DNA of 15,469 nt from CAZITB01 sp964542055 (GTDB taxonomy: Bacteria; Planctomycetota; Phycisphaerae; Sedimentisphaerales; CAMDDF01). Under the pieces are notes generated by a model. It ran no database searches and was not told the origin of the DNA. It was given only the letters and a program-made list of their open reading frames with translations. The DNA lies in assembly GCA_964542055.1 (NCBI GenBank), contig CAZITB010000070.1, forward strand, positions 1 through 15,469, read 5' to 3'. Positions 7,655 to 14,307 of the stretch are shown one piece after another. Numbering within the stretch: position 1 is the first letter of the stretch; each line of letters opens with the position of its first letter. Both the position numbers and the translations under genes were made by a program.

Positions 7655-8956
7655 ATGAAAATTTCTGTTATAGGTGTCGGGTATGTGGGATTGGTTGCGG
7701 CTGCTTGTTTTGCTGAAGGCGGCAACCATGTTTACTGCGTGGATAATGATAAAAAGAAAATCGAAGACCTGAAAAAAGGCAAAATACCCATTTACGAACC
7801 CGGCTTAACCGAGATTGTTGAAAGCAACTATGCGGCAGGAAGACTTATATTTACTACCGACCTGAAAGAAGGTGTTGAAAACGGCCAGGTAATTTTCATC
7901 GGCGTCGGAACACCAAGCGCCGATGACGGCTCAGCCGATATTTCGGCTGTAGAAACAGTTGCCGAAAAAATTGCCCAAGTCATGCCCGATTACCGGATAA
8001 TCGTTACAAAAAGCACTGTTCCGGTAGGAACGCATAAAATAGTAAGCGATATTATCGCAAGCAAGACCGACAAAACATTTGATTATGTCAGCAACCCAGA
8101 ATTTTTAAAAGAAGGTTCGGCTGTTGAAGATTTCATGAAGCCCGACAGGGTTATCATCGGCACCGAAAAAGAAAGTGTCCGCGACATAATGAAACAGCTT
8201 TATTCGCCGTTTATGCGTAAATCGAGCAGGATGATTTTTATGGATCCTGCAAGTGCCGAAATGAGCAAGTATGCTTCGAACGTAATGCTCGCAACAAGAA
8301 TATCATTTATGAATGAACTGGCATGTCTTTGTGAAAGTTTCGGTGCGGACGTCGAATTGGTAAGGCGAGGCGTAGGAAGTGATTCAAGGATAGGAAATGC
8401 CTTTTTGTTTGCCGGTGTAGGTTACGGCGGAAGCTGCTTTCCGAAAGATGTAAAGGCCCTCGCCTATATGGGCCGTCAGCAGAACTGCCCGATGACAATT
8501 GCCGAATCAGCCCAAAGCGCTAACTATAAACAGCATGACAGGTTTGCCGAAAAAGTAATGAATTATTTCAAGGGCAAAGAATCCCAAACCAAATTAGCGG
8601 TCTGGGGCCTTGCTTTTAAAGCTAAAACTGATGATATCCGCGAATCGCCCGCGATCTGGTGTATAGAAAAGTTCCTGGAGAAAGGTATGAAAATCGTAGC
8701 TTTCGACCCCGAAGCCATGCCAGCCACAGTCGAAAAGCTTGACGGTAAAATTGACACTGTTGATAAAGATTATGAAGTCCTAAATGATGCCGATGCTCTG
8801 GTTATCTTTACGGACTGGCAGCAGTTCAGAACCCCTGATTTTGCAACAATAAAGTGCAAATTGAAAAAACCGGTCATATTTGACGGACGTAATTTATATG
8901 ATCCGGCATACGTTCGCGGATTTGGTTTCGAATATCATTCAATAGGCAGACCATAA
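7655..8956 (+). CDS. ugd: UDP-glucose 6-dehydrogenase
   Basis: This cytoplasmic enzyme performs two NAD+-dependent oxidations, turning UDP-glucose into UDP-glucuronate. It has 433 residues, normal for bacterial Ugd. The N-terminal Rossmann motif GVGYVG lies at residues 7-12. 'YEPGL' (47-51) and 'GVGTP' (83-87) are typical. 'NPEFLKEG' gives the catalytic Glu149. Lys205 in 'AEMSKYASN' and the nucleophilic Cys261 in 'GYGGSCFPKD' are present, as is the C-terminal 'WGLAFKAKTDDIRESP' of the UDP-binding domain. AAGGG at 7643-7647 stands 7 nt before the ATG. The next gene, 44 nt on, uses its product. It also supplies the possible decarboxylase at 266. The similar protein at 10403 belongs to the UDP-GlcNAc branch, so the pair are paralogues and not duplicates. 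Confidence 0.95.
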   Translation: MKISVIGVGYVGLVAAACFAEGGNHVYCVDNDKKKIEDLKKGKIPIYEPGLTEIVESNYAAGRLIFTTDLKEGVENGQVIFIGVGTPSADDGSADISAVETVAEKIAQVMPDYRIIVTKSTVPVGTHKIVSDIIASKTDKTFDYVSNPEFLKEGSAVEDFMKPDRVIIGTEKESVRDIMKQLYSPFMRKSSRMIFMDPASAEMSKYASNVMLATRISFMNELACLCESFGADVELVRRGVGSDSRIGNAFLFAGVGYGGSCFPKDVKALAYMGRQQNCPMTIAESAQSANYKQHDRFAEKVMNYFKGKESQTKLAVWGLAFKAKTDDIRESPAIWCIEKFLEKGMKIVAFDPEAMPATVEKLDGKIDTVDKDYEVLNDADALVIFTDWQQFRTPDFATIKCKLKKPVIFDGRNLYDPAYVRGFGFEYHSIGRP

Positions 8957-9000
8957 TTGCCGATATAACCTCAAAGCAAGTTATTTGAGAACTGAACATT

Positions 9001-10053
9001 ATGAAAATATTAGTAACTGGAACAGCGGGTTTTATTGGATTTCACCTTGCCAAGCGGCTTATCGAGCGTGGCGATGAAGTTGTCGGGCTTGACAGTATTA
9101 ATGATTATTATGATATCAGTGTAAAATACGGCAGGCTTGAACAGACTGGTATTGATTACCATAAAGCCCAGTTTAACGAAATCATCAGCAGCAGCAAACA
9201 TCCGAACTACCGATTTATCAAACTGAATCTGGAAGATAAGGCCGGTATTGACGAACTTTTTAAGAACGAAAGATTTGACAGAGTCTGCAACTTAGCCGCC
9301 CAGGCGGGCGTCCGCTATAGCCTGGAGAACCCACAGGCATATATTGATGCCAATATCGTCGGTTTTACTAACATTCTGGAAGCATGCAGACATAATAATA
9401 TCGAGCACCTGGCTTATGCAAGCAGTTCCAGCGTTTACGGCTTGAACGAAACCATGCCGTTTTCAACTAGCCATAACGTCGATCATCCCGTAAGTCTTTA
9501 CGCAGCAAGCAAAAAGAGCAATGAACTGATGGCACATTGCTACAGCCATCTTTTCGGACTTCCAACCACCGGATTGCGGTTTTTTACCGTTTATGGCCCC
9601 TGGGGCAGGCCGGATATGGCACTTTTTATCTTCACAAAGGCGATTATTGAAGACAAACCGATAGATGTCTTCAATTTCGGCGAAATGAAGCGTGATTTCA
9701 CTTATGTCGATGATATAGTTGAAGGTGTCATTCGCGTGATAGACAATCCCCCCAAAGGAAACCCGCAATGGAGCGGAAAAACACCCGATCCGTCCGCTTC
9801 AAAAGCACCATATAAGGTGTATAACATTGGAAACAGCTCGCCGGTACGGCTTATGGACTTCATTGAGGCCATTGAGGAAGCTATCGGCAAAAAAGCCCAG
9901 AAAAATATGCTCCCGATTCAGCCCGGAGATGTCCCCGCTACATGGGCCGACGTTACCGATCTAACCGAAGATATGGGATATAAACCCGACACACCTGTAA
10001 AAGAAGGCATAAACCGCTTTGTTAAATGGTATCGGGATTTTTATAAAGCATAA
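9001..10053 (+). CDS. UDP-glucuronate 4-epimerase (extended SDR)
   Basis: This enzyme interconverts UDP-glucuronate and UDP-galacturonate through a 4-keto intermediate with bound NAD+. It has 350 residues. The cofactor motif 'GTAGFIGFH' lies at 7-15. 'LDSINDYYDISVK' (30-42) is the family hallmark near the N terminus. 'LAAQAGVRYSLENP' lies at 98-111. 'YASSSSVYG' (139-147) carries the active-site Ser, and YAASK gives Tyr167 and Lys171. 'RFFTVYGPWGRPDMA' and 'GEMKRDFTYVDDIVEG' are highly characteristic of the LpsL/Cap1J/WbnF/GAE group. It lies 44 nt after ugd, so the two probably form an operon that makes UDP-GalA from UDP-Glc. No clear Shine-Dalgarno is seen before the ATG. A stem-loop with a T-rich tail directly follows the stop. 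Confidence 0.92.
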   Translation: MKILVTGTAGFIGFHLAKRLIERGDEVVGLDSINDYYDISVKYGRLEQTGIDYHKAQFNEIISSSKHPNYRFIKLNLEDKAGIDELFKNERFDRVCNLAAQAGVRYSLENPQAYIDANIVGFTNILEACRHNNIEHLAYASSSSVYGLNETMPFSTSHNVDHPVSLYAASKKSNELMAHCYSHLFGLPTTGLRFFTVYGPWGRPDMALFIFTKAIIEDKPIDVFNFGEMKRDFTYVDDIVEGVIRVIDNPPKGNPQWSGKTPDPSASKAPYKVYNIGNSSPVRLMDFIEAIEEAIGKKAQKNMLPIQPGDVPATWADVTDLTEDMGYKPDTPVKEGINRFVKWYRDFYKA

Positions 10054-10086
10054 ATTGACAAAGATTTATGTCGATTTTAATCTTTT
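10052..10086 (+). terminator. possible intrinsic terminator after the UDP-GlcA 4-epimerase gene
   Basis: AAATTGACA (10052-10060) can pair with TGTCGATTT (10069-10077) as a 9-bp stem with one G-T pair and an 8-nt loop, leading into TTAATCTTTTT. The stem begins within the stop codon. It is AT-rich, so its strength is doubtful. A new promoter follows about 45 nt later, which supports a transcript boundary here. Confidence 0.42.
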
Positions 10087-10130
10087 TATCGGACAGGATT
10101 TCGATTTCTTACGAAATTTTAATCTAAATT

Positions 10131-10139
10131 TGTTATAAT
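10131..10139 (+). promoter_or_regulatory. extended -10 promoter upstream of the 36-residue ORF and the WbpA-type gene
   Basis: TGTTATAAT at 10131-10139 is a perfect extended -10 (TG-n-TATAAT). No good -35 is seen 16-18 bp upstream (about 10111-10116 reads ACGAAA), which is common for this promoter class. It resembles the promoter at 6009-6017 and comes just after the terminator-like stem. Predicted start is near 10146, which would give a leader of about 37 nt before the small ORF at 10183. Confidence 0.5.
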
Positions 10140-10182
10140 CCTCTCTTGTTTACTTTTTATTTATAGTTTTTATCGGAGTTTG

Positions 10183-10293
10183 ATGAAAATTAAAAAAATG
10201 AGCATATTTTTCATCTTATTTTACAATCTTTTTAATCCTCCCGAACTGTTAGCCGATATAAGACGTAAGTATCTCATTGAAAAAAAGTTATAA
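10183..10293 (+). CDS. possible 36-residue secreted or membrane peptide, or remnant of an exported protein
   Basis: Not recognised. An ATG at 10183 stands 4 nt after CGGAG (10174-10178) and opens a 36-codon frame ending at TAA 10291-10293. The peptide begins MKIKKM, followed by the hydrophobic run 'SIFFILFYNLF' and 'PPELLAD', which looks like a signal peptide with a possible cleavage after Ala. A short charged tail 'IRRKYLIEKKL' follows. An extended -10 promoter lies 44 nt upstream of the start. It is either a real small peptide, a leader frame for the dehydrogenase 110 nt downstream, or the 5' stump of a broken exported protein. In favour of the last, the same frame reopens after two stops (10291 and 10309) and runs to 10438, reading 'GAAYGDGVYHQIF' and onward. 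Confidence 0.35.
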   Translation: MKIKKMSIFFILFYNLFNPPELLADIRRKYLIEKKL

Positions 10294-10402
10294 ATTTCTC
10301 TATTGATTTAGATTTTTTTGGGCGCAGCCTACGGGGACGGAGTTTATCATCAAATATTCAAGAGTTCGAAAATAACAATACTGTTTATGGCAGGAGCAAA
10401 CG

Positions 10403-11716
10403 ATGTCGGAGCTATTGGAAAAGATCAAATCAAATAAAGTTACAGTTGGTATTTTAGGACTTGGTTACGTTGGATTGCCGCTAGCGAGAGAATTCGCAAC
10501 CGCGGGAGTAAAGGTTCAGGGCTTTGACATAGATGAATCCAAAATTACCAAACTGAATTCCGGCAAGAGTATCATCAAAGGCATCCCCAATTCCGTCATC
10601 AAAGGCATGGTAGATTCCGGTAATTTCAATGCGACTACCGATATGTCCAAAATCAAAAAAGTTGATGCTGTTTTGATCTGCGTTCCCACACCTCTGACAG
10701 AAAACCGCGAACCCGATATGCAGTTTGTTATAAAAAGCTGCGAAACGATCTCGCAGTACCTCAGGCCCAATCAATTGATAGTTCTTGAAAGTACAACTTA
10801 TCCCGGCACCACTCGAGAACTTATGGCTCCCATACTCGAAAAGAGCGGTTTAAAGGCAGGCAAGGATTTTCACATGGCATATTCGCCTGAACGTGAGGAC
10901 CCGGGCAATAAACATTTCACAACCAAAACAATTCCTAAGGTAATCGGCGGTTTGACACCCGCATGCAAAAAGGCAGCAAGCGAACTGTATCGCCTTGCCA
11001 TAGATACCGTCGTTCCGGTCAGCTCTGTCGAAGCTGCCGAAGCGGCAAAGATAGTGGAAAACGTTTACCGCTGCATTAATATCGCGATGGTCAACGAACT
11101 TAAAATAGTATTCGACCGGATGGGCATCGATGTCTGGGAAGTTATCAAAGCTGCCAGCACAAAGCCTTTCGGTTATCAGCCGTTCTATCCCGGGCCCGGT
11201 CTTGGCGGTCACTGTATTCCGATCGATCCATTCTATCTGACATGGAAGGCAAGACAATACGGTATGCCGACAAAGTTCATTGAACTTGCAGGCGAGATAA
11301 ATACCGATATGCCCCATTATGTTGTCCATCGTGTTATGGAAGCGTTAAACAGCCAGAAGAAAAGTTTAAACGGCAGCAAGGTCCTTGTACTCGGTCTTGC
11401 ATATAAAAAGGATATCGATGATGTTCGCGAATCTCCTTCGCTGGAACTTATAGAGCTGCTCAGAGACAACGGCTCAAAGGTCGATTACAACGATCCTTAC
11501 ATCCCCAAGACTCACAAGCAGCGAAAATATAATTTGAAGATGGCAAGCAAGAAAATTACCCCTGCAATGTTGAAATCTTACGATGCGGTTTTAATCGCAA
11601 CAGATCACAGCGATTACGATTACAACATGATCGTTGAAAACGCAAAGCTGGTTATCGATACCCGCAACGCAACAAGCGAAGTCAAAAAAGGCCGCAAGAA
11701 AATAGTAAAGGCTTAA
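10403..11716 (+). CDS. wbpA: UDP-N-acetylglucosamine 6-dehydrogenase, WbpA-type nucleotide-sugar dehydrogenase
   Basis: This NAD+-dependent four-electron oxidation would convert UDP-GlcNAc into UDP-GlcNAc uronate. The protein has 437 residues. 'GILGLGYVGLPLA' (16-28) is the Rossmann motif. 'VPTPLTENREPD' (94-105) and 'SPEREDPGN' (161-169) mark the WecC/WbpA/TviB side of the superfamily, distinct from Ugd. Lys216 in 'AAKIVENVYR' and the nucleophile Cys271 in 'GPGLGGHCIPIDPFYLTWKA' are present. That last segment is a hallmark of WbpA and relatives. UDP-ManNAc or UDP-GalNAc dehydrogenase activity remains possible. AGGAG (10392-10396) lies 6 nt before ATG. The downstream 4-epimerase begins 1 nt after the stop, implying translational coupling and a shared pathway. 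With the WbpE-like aminotransferase at 2799, it suggests a 3-amino-uronate route. Confidence 0.9.
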   Translation: MSELLEKIKSNKVTVGILGLGYVGLPLAREFATAGVKVQGFDIDESKITKLNSGKSIIKGIPNSVIKGMVDSGNFNATTDMSKIKKVDAVLICVPTPLTENREPDMQFVIKSCETISQYLRPNQLIVLESTTYPGTTRELMAPILEKSGLKAGKDFHMAYSPEREDPGNKHFTTKTIPKVIGGLTPACKKAASELYRLAIDTVVPVSSVEAAEAAKIVENVYRCINIAMVNELKIVFDRMGIDVWEVIKAASTKPFGYQPFYPGPGLGGHCIPIDPFYLTWKARQYGMPTKFIELAGEINTDMPHYVVHRVMEALNSQKKSLNGSKVLVLGLAYKKDIDDVRESPSLELIELLRDNGSKVDYNDPYIPKTHKQRKYNLKMASKKITPAMLKSYDAVLIATDHSDYDYNMIVENAKLVIDTRNATSEVKKGRKKIVKA

Positions 11717-11717
11717 A

Positions 11718-12632
11718 ATGAAAGTATTGATCACAGGCGGCGCCGGTTTTATCGGCAGTCATATTGCACAATATTTCCAGGGCAAAGCAGATGTGCGAAT
11801 ACTTGACAACTTTCGAACCGGCTTCAAGTCCAATCTTGACGGTCTTGATGTCGAGCTTATCGAAGGCAGTGTAACGGATAAAACACTTGTTCAAAGGTCC
11901 GTCAAAGACGTCGATTATATTTTCCATCTTGCCGCCTTGGTCTCAGTGCCCGAATCGATGCAGCAGCCGGGTAAGTGTGTTGATATAAACACACATGGAA
12001 TCTTAAATGTCCTGCGAGGGGGCGCCGATGCGGGAGTAAAGAAGTTATGCTTTAGCAGTTCCAGTGCCATCTACGGAAATAACCCCCAGCTGCCCAAAGA
12101 TGAAAAAATGACCCCCGAACCGATGAGCCCTTATGCCATTACAAAACTCGACGGCGAATACTACTGCCGGATGTTCGCTGATAACGGCTGGCTAAACGCC
12201 GTTTCACTGCGGTATTTCAACGTTTTCGGCCCGCGTCAGAATCCCAAAAGCCAGTATGCCGCCGCCATACCGATCTTTGTAACAAAGGCGATTGCTAATG
12301 AGCCGATAACGATCTTCGGCGATGGTCAGCAGACCCGCGATTTCATTTACGTTGACGACGTTGTCGCGGCCAATGTTTACTTTGCCCTAAATGACCTGAG
12401 TAGCGTTTATAATGTCGCTTACGGGCGGAGCATTACCATCGGGCAGCTGGCGGAAAATATAATCGAGATGACAGGTTCAAAGTCGCAGATCGCTTATGAA
12501 CCCGAAAGACCCGGCGAGGTAAAACATTCTGTCGCCGATATCAACAAGATTACGGTCGCTGGCCTGAAGTTTTCAAACTCTTTCGATGCCGGCCTTGAAA
12601 AAACAGTCGAATATTTCAAAAACCAATATTAA
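11718..12632 (+). CDS. UDP-hexose/HexNAc(A) 4-epimerase, WbpP/GalE-like
   Basis: The product is a 304-residue extended SDR. 'GGAGFIGSH' (7-15) binds NAD. 'HLAALVSVPES' lies at 70-80. 'FSSSSAIYG' (112-120) gives the active-site Ser. YAITK gives Tyr139 and Lys143. 'RYFNVFGPRQNPKSQYAA' and 'IFGDGQQTRDFIYVDDVV' resemble the WbpP/WbgU/Gne class that epimerises UDP-GlcNAc and UDP-GlcNAcA at C4. It lies 1 nt after the WbpA-type gene, with AAAGG (11707-11711) inside that gene's last codons. The likeliest role is therefore UDP-GlcNAc(A) to UDP-GalNAc(A). Plain UDP-glucose 4-epimerase is the alternative. It is shorter than WbpP (about 340) because the C terminus ends early, at 'VEYFKNQY', but the fold appears complete. 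Confidence 0.88.
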   Translation: MKVLITGGAGFIGSHIAQYFQGKADVRILDNFRTGFKSNLDGLDVELIEGSVTDKTLVQRSVKDVDYIFHLAALVSVPESMQQPGKCVDINTHGILNVLRGGADAGVKKLCFSSSSAIYGNNPQLPKDEKMTPEPMSPYAITKLDGEYYCRMFADNGWLNAVSLRYFNVFGPRQNPKSQYAAAIPIFVTKAIANEPITIFGDGQQTRDFIYVDDVVAANVYFALNDLSSVYNVAYGRSITIGQLAENIIEMTGSKSQIAYEPERPGEVKHSVADINKITVAGLKFSNSFDAGLEKTVEYFKNQY

Positions 12633-12753
12633 CTTGTCAAACAGCACAATTACAAACCGAACCAGTCATTCAAATCGCCTGAAATTATCAGCTGCGATAT
12701 TGCCGGTAATGCTTTTGCTGGTCTTATTGACAGCATAAACGACATATTAAATC

Positions 12754-12769
12754 CCGCAATCGCGGTTTT
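12754..12769 (+). terminator. short GC hairpin with T run after the epimerase gene
   Basis: CCGC (12754-12757), loop AATC, GCGG (12762-12765), then TTTT. The stem has only 4 bp, but it is GC-only and directly followed by T residues, 120 nt past the stop codon. A second candidate downstream is the CGCCCG (12800-12805)/CGGGCG (12828-12833) stem followed by TTGTTATT. Confidence 0.3.
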
Positions 12770-12856
12770 GCTCTTTCAAAATTTAATAGTTGCTTGTACC
12801 GCCCGCGGCAAGAAAGCCATTTGTCATCGGGCGTTGTTATTGCTGAAAAAATTATT

Positions 12857-12916
12857 AACCACGGATCACACAGGTCAAATTTTTCAAATTTGTTTTTTTC
12901 CGTAAAACCCGTGGTT
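12857..12916. repeat. inverted-repeat element, arms AACCACGG / CCGTGGTT
   Basis: Eight-base perfect arms at 12857-12864 and 12909-12916 are separated by 44 nt. The interior holds CACACAGG words on the left, a small AAATTT/AAATTT dyad (12878-12892) and a T7 run. The outer words (ACCACGGATCACACAG) are like the GCCACAGAT...CACAGA arms of the larger dyad at 14308-14411, so the two may belong to one family of small dispersed elements. It could also act as a two-way terminator between the convergent genes. Confidence 0.5.
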
Positions 12917-12953
12917 ATTTTCAAGCTCAATTCTACATCTGGTATCTAACGGC

Positions 12954-13562
12954 TTACAGTACCGCCAGAACTATGTTACTGCCCATACCGTCACCGGCCT
13001 TATTGGCGGCGATGATCCTGTATTCCCATTCAACGCCTCGCAGCTGATCTGTCAGGGTAATTTGGCGTTCGATGGAAGCTGCCGTTTCCTGCCAGCTGCC
13101 TTCGGGCCGCTGTCTTCTCTGGACCTTATAGACGCTTACAGCTCCGCCATCGACAGGTTTTTTCCAGGCAAGTTTAACCCAGCCTTCGCCCTGTTCAACA
13201 GCGACAAGTTCGCGGGTCTGACCGGGTACGGCCATAGGCGTTTTGTCCTTTCTGCCGCTCCATCCGAGCAGTTTAAGCTTTTCATCGTCATAGTTGACGG
13301 TATTTTCGGCATAGCGGATATCTTTTTTCATCGCATCTGCCATCGCTTCCAGAGCGGCGACCTTTGCAGCTGTAGCAGCTTCGGCGGCGGCCTTTGCTTC
13401 TGTCATCGCGACTTGAGCCTGGATAAGAGACGACGAAAGTGCTGAAAGATCAGCCGCCTCCACAGGTGGAGCAGGGTAAATATCAATATGGTTTGCAAAA
13501 CCGTTAGTTAAATCATTTGCCAACACTAACACGTCGGCTTCAGTTGTAGGAAATTTACTCAT
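12954..13562 (-). CDS. fibronectin type III domain protein with Ala-rich helical N-terminal part
   Basis: The product is a 202-residue protein without signal peptide or membrane segment. Residues 1-35 hold 'FPTTEADVLVLAND'. Residues 38-80 are strongly Ala-rich and helical, probably coiled coil ('AKAAAEAATAAKVAALEAM'). 'DIRYAENTVNYDDEKLKLLGW' (81-101) is a conserved linker. A fibronectin type III domain fills about 112-202: 'GWVKLAWKKPVDGGAVSVYKVQRR', split here by residues 127-150, then 'EWEYRIIAANKAG'. AAGGAA on the minus strand (13576-13571) stands 8 nt before ATG. Proteins of this design are, to my memory, widespread and multi-copy in environmental bacteria, with unknown role. Base composition is visibly GC-richer than the rest of the window, and it lies in the repeat-rich stretch, so recent arrival by transfer is plausible. 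No enzymatic motif is seen. Confidence 0.8.
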   Translation of the reverse strand: MSKFPTTEADVLVLANDLTNGFANHIDIYPAPPVEAADLSALSSSLIQAQVAMTEAKAAAEAATAAKVAALEAMADAMKKDIRYAENTVNYDDEKLKLLGWSGRKDKTPMAVPGQTRELVAVEQGEGWVKLAWKKPVDGGAVSVYKVQRRQRPEGSWQETAASIERQITLTDQLRGVEWEYRIIAANKAGDGMGSNIVLAVL

Positions 13563-13630
13563 TTTTTAAATTCCTTAAATAGTGTTAAATTACATGTTTT
13601 TACGTTACGATATAACTTTCTGTCCCGCGG

Positions 13631-13681
13631 ATGACATTAAGTTTGCCTTAATTTATATTTTTTTTGTCATTTTCTTAATGT
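13631..13681. repeat. interleaved inverted repeats upstream of the FN3 gene
   Basis: ACATTAAG (13634-13641) pairs with CTTAATGT (13674-13681), and ATGAC (13631-13635) pairs with GTCAT (13666-13670). Because ATGAC and ACATTAAG share bases, the two stems exclude each other. A T8 run lies between them. The region is about 70 nt upstream of the FN3 start, on that gene's promoter side. It could also mark the boundary of the tandem array that begins at 13690. Confidence 0.4.
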
Positions 13682-13689
13682 AAAATGCC

Positions 13690-13908
13690 CTGTTTAACAC
13701 ATCAAATGAGGCATTTGACGCTTCGTTTGTCGCATTTGATGTATCGAATACGGCATTTAACACATCGAATACCGCATTCGATGTAACGAATATGGCATTT
13801 GACACATAGAATATGGCATTTGATGTATCGAATGAGGCATTTGATGCTTTGTTTGTCGCATTTGATATGAACAATGAGGCATTTGATGCATCGAATACGA
13901 CATTTTAG
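13690..13908. repeat. 21-bp tandem array, about 10 copies
   Basis: Ten consecutive 21-bp units run from 13690 to 13899, with a partial eleventh to 13908. Most begin GCATTTGATG or GCATTTGACA, followed by TATCGAAT or CATCGAAT and three variable bases. Each unit contains an imperfect palindrome, ATTTGAT-GT-ATCGAAT. Units 0-1 (13690-13731) and 6-7 (13816-13857) resemble each other, including the deviant TTCGTTTGTC/TTTGTTTGTC end, so a higher-order period of 126 bp is visible. Because 21 is divisible by 3 and the unit is near-palindromic, both strands read as degenerate heptapeptide repeats (AFDVSNT on plus; SNAxFDx on minus). The plus frame has an internal stop. The minus frame is open for about 83 codons but has only a TTG start and no ribosome site, so I treat it as repeat DNA. 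Confidence 0.85.
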
Positions 13909-13944
13909 CTAATAAATCAAAGAGCAAAAACTTTAAAAACCTGA

Positions 13945-13954
13945 NNNNNNNNNN
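13945..13954. other. assembly gap (10 N)
   Basis: Ten consecutive N at 13945-13954 indicate a scaffold join. The true distance, and possibly the true adjacency, between the 21-bp array and the right-hand region is therefore not known. Confidence 0.97.
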
Positions 13955-14307
13955 GATTCCTTAATTTTGCCGCCTTAAATCCGACATCCAATGTCCAACT
14001 TATTAAATCTGTCCTGTGTTTAGTAGTCCCAGTCGAGACCCCTATTATAAAAACTATAAATCCTCAAATATAAAATTATAAAAATATAAAAATAACCATA
14101 AAATCAAACGGTATAAATCAGTTCAATCTACTGTCACAAATATTTACTTTTTTACTTCTGGCCCTTATTATCCAGTTGTCTGTTTTCTTTGCTGTTATGA
14201 TTTTCGACAAAGCGTAATTGACCCTTAATTAAAAAAATAAAAAAAAGTAAAAAATTTTTAATATCGCGTTTTTTGAATGAAAAAAGCGGTTTTTCAAGTA
14301 TATTTTA
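13955..14307. other. AT-rich intergenic region without a recognisable gene
   Basis: No open frame with family features is present. The stretch contains TATAAA-rich low-complexity DNA at about 14045-14110, and A/T homopolymer tracts at 14228-14275. A GTCCCAGTCGAGACCCC segment near 14027-14043 looks out of place in GC content and could be a stub of a structured element, but I cannot fold it into any known RNA. No convincing promoter was found for the downstream MNT gene. Confidence 0.6.

Larger units (their letters stand above)
12633..12953 (+). other. intergenic region between convergent genes, with hairpins
   Basis: This is a 321-bp stretch between the WbpP-like gene and the opposite-strand FN3 gene. 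It contains a short CCGC-AATC-GCGG-TTTT stem (12754-12769), a CGCCCG/CGGGCG dyad (12800-12833) and an outer AACCACGG/CCGTGGTT dyad (12857-12916). The plus frame stays open after the epimerase stop to about 12904 but has no start codon and no recognisable domain, so I do not call a gene. Confidence 0.6.

Noticed and set aside
10318..10438. Open frame 'GAAYGDGVYHQIF' running into the WbpA-type gene
   Set aside because: It starts only from a TTG without a ribosome site and overlaps the strong AGGAG/ATG start of the dehydrogenase in another frame. Mentioned only as possible remnant of the small ORF.
12633..12904. Open plus-strand frame continuing after the WbpP-like epimerase stop
   Set aside because: No start codon with a ribosome site, no recognisable domain, and the epimerase already ends at a natural-looking C terminus. 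The frame ends in repeat-like DNA.
13653..13901. Minus-strand open frame of heptapeptide repeats over the 21-bp array
   Set aside because: It exists because the unit is 21 bp and stop-free on that strand. Start would be TTG without a Shine-Dalgarno, and the translated tail is arbitrary Lys-rich sequence. Kept as repeat DNA only.
14027..14043. GTCCCAGTCGAGACCCC, looked like part of a tRNA or tmRNA arm
   Set aside because: No acceptor, anticodon or T-arm pairing could be built around it, and the flanks are low-complexity AT DNA.
14168..14176. Possible DnaA box (TTATCCAGT)
   Set aside because: Only 7 of 9 matches, a single copy, and no other origin features.
14218..14246. TTGACC as -35 for the first MNT gene
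   Set aside because: At 16-18 bp downstream there are only A tracts and no -10-like hexamer.
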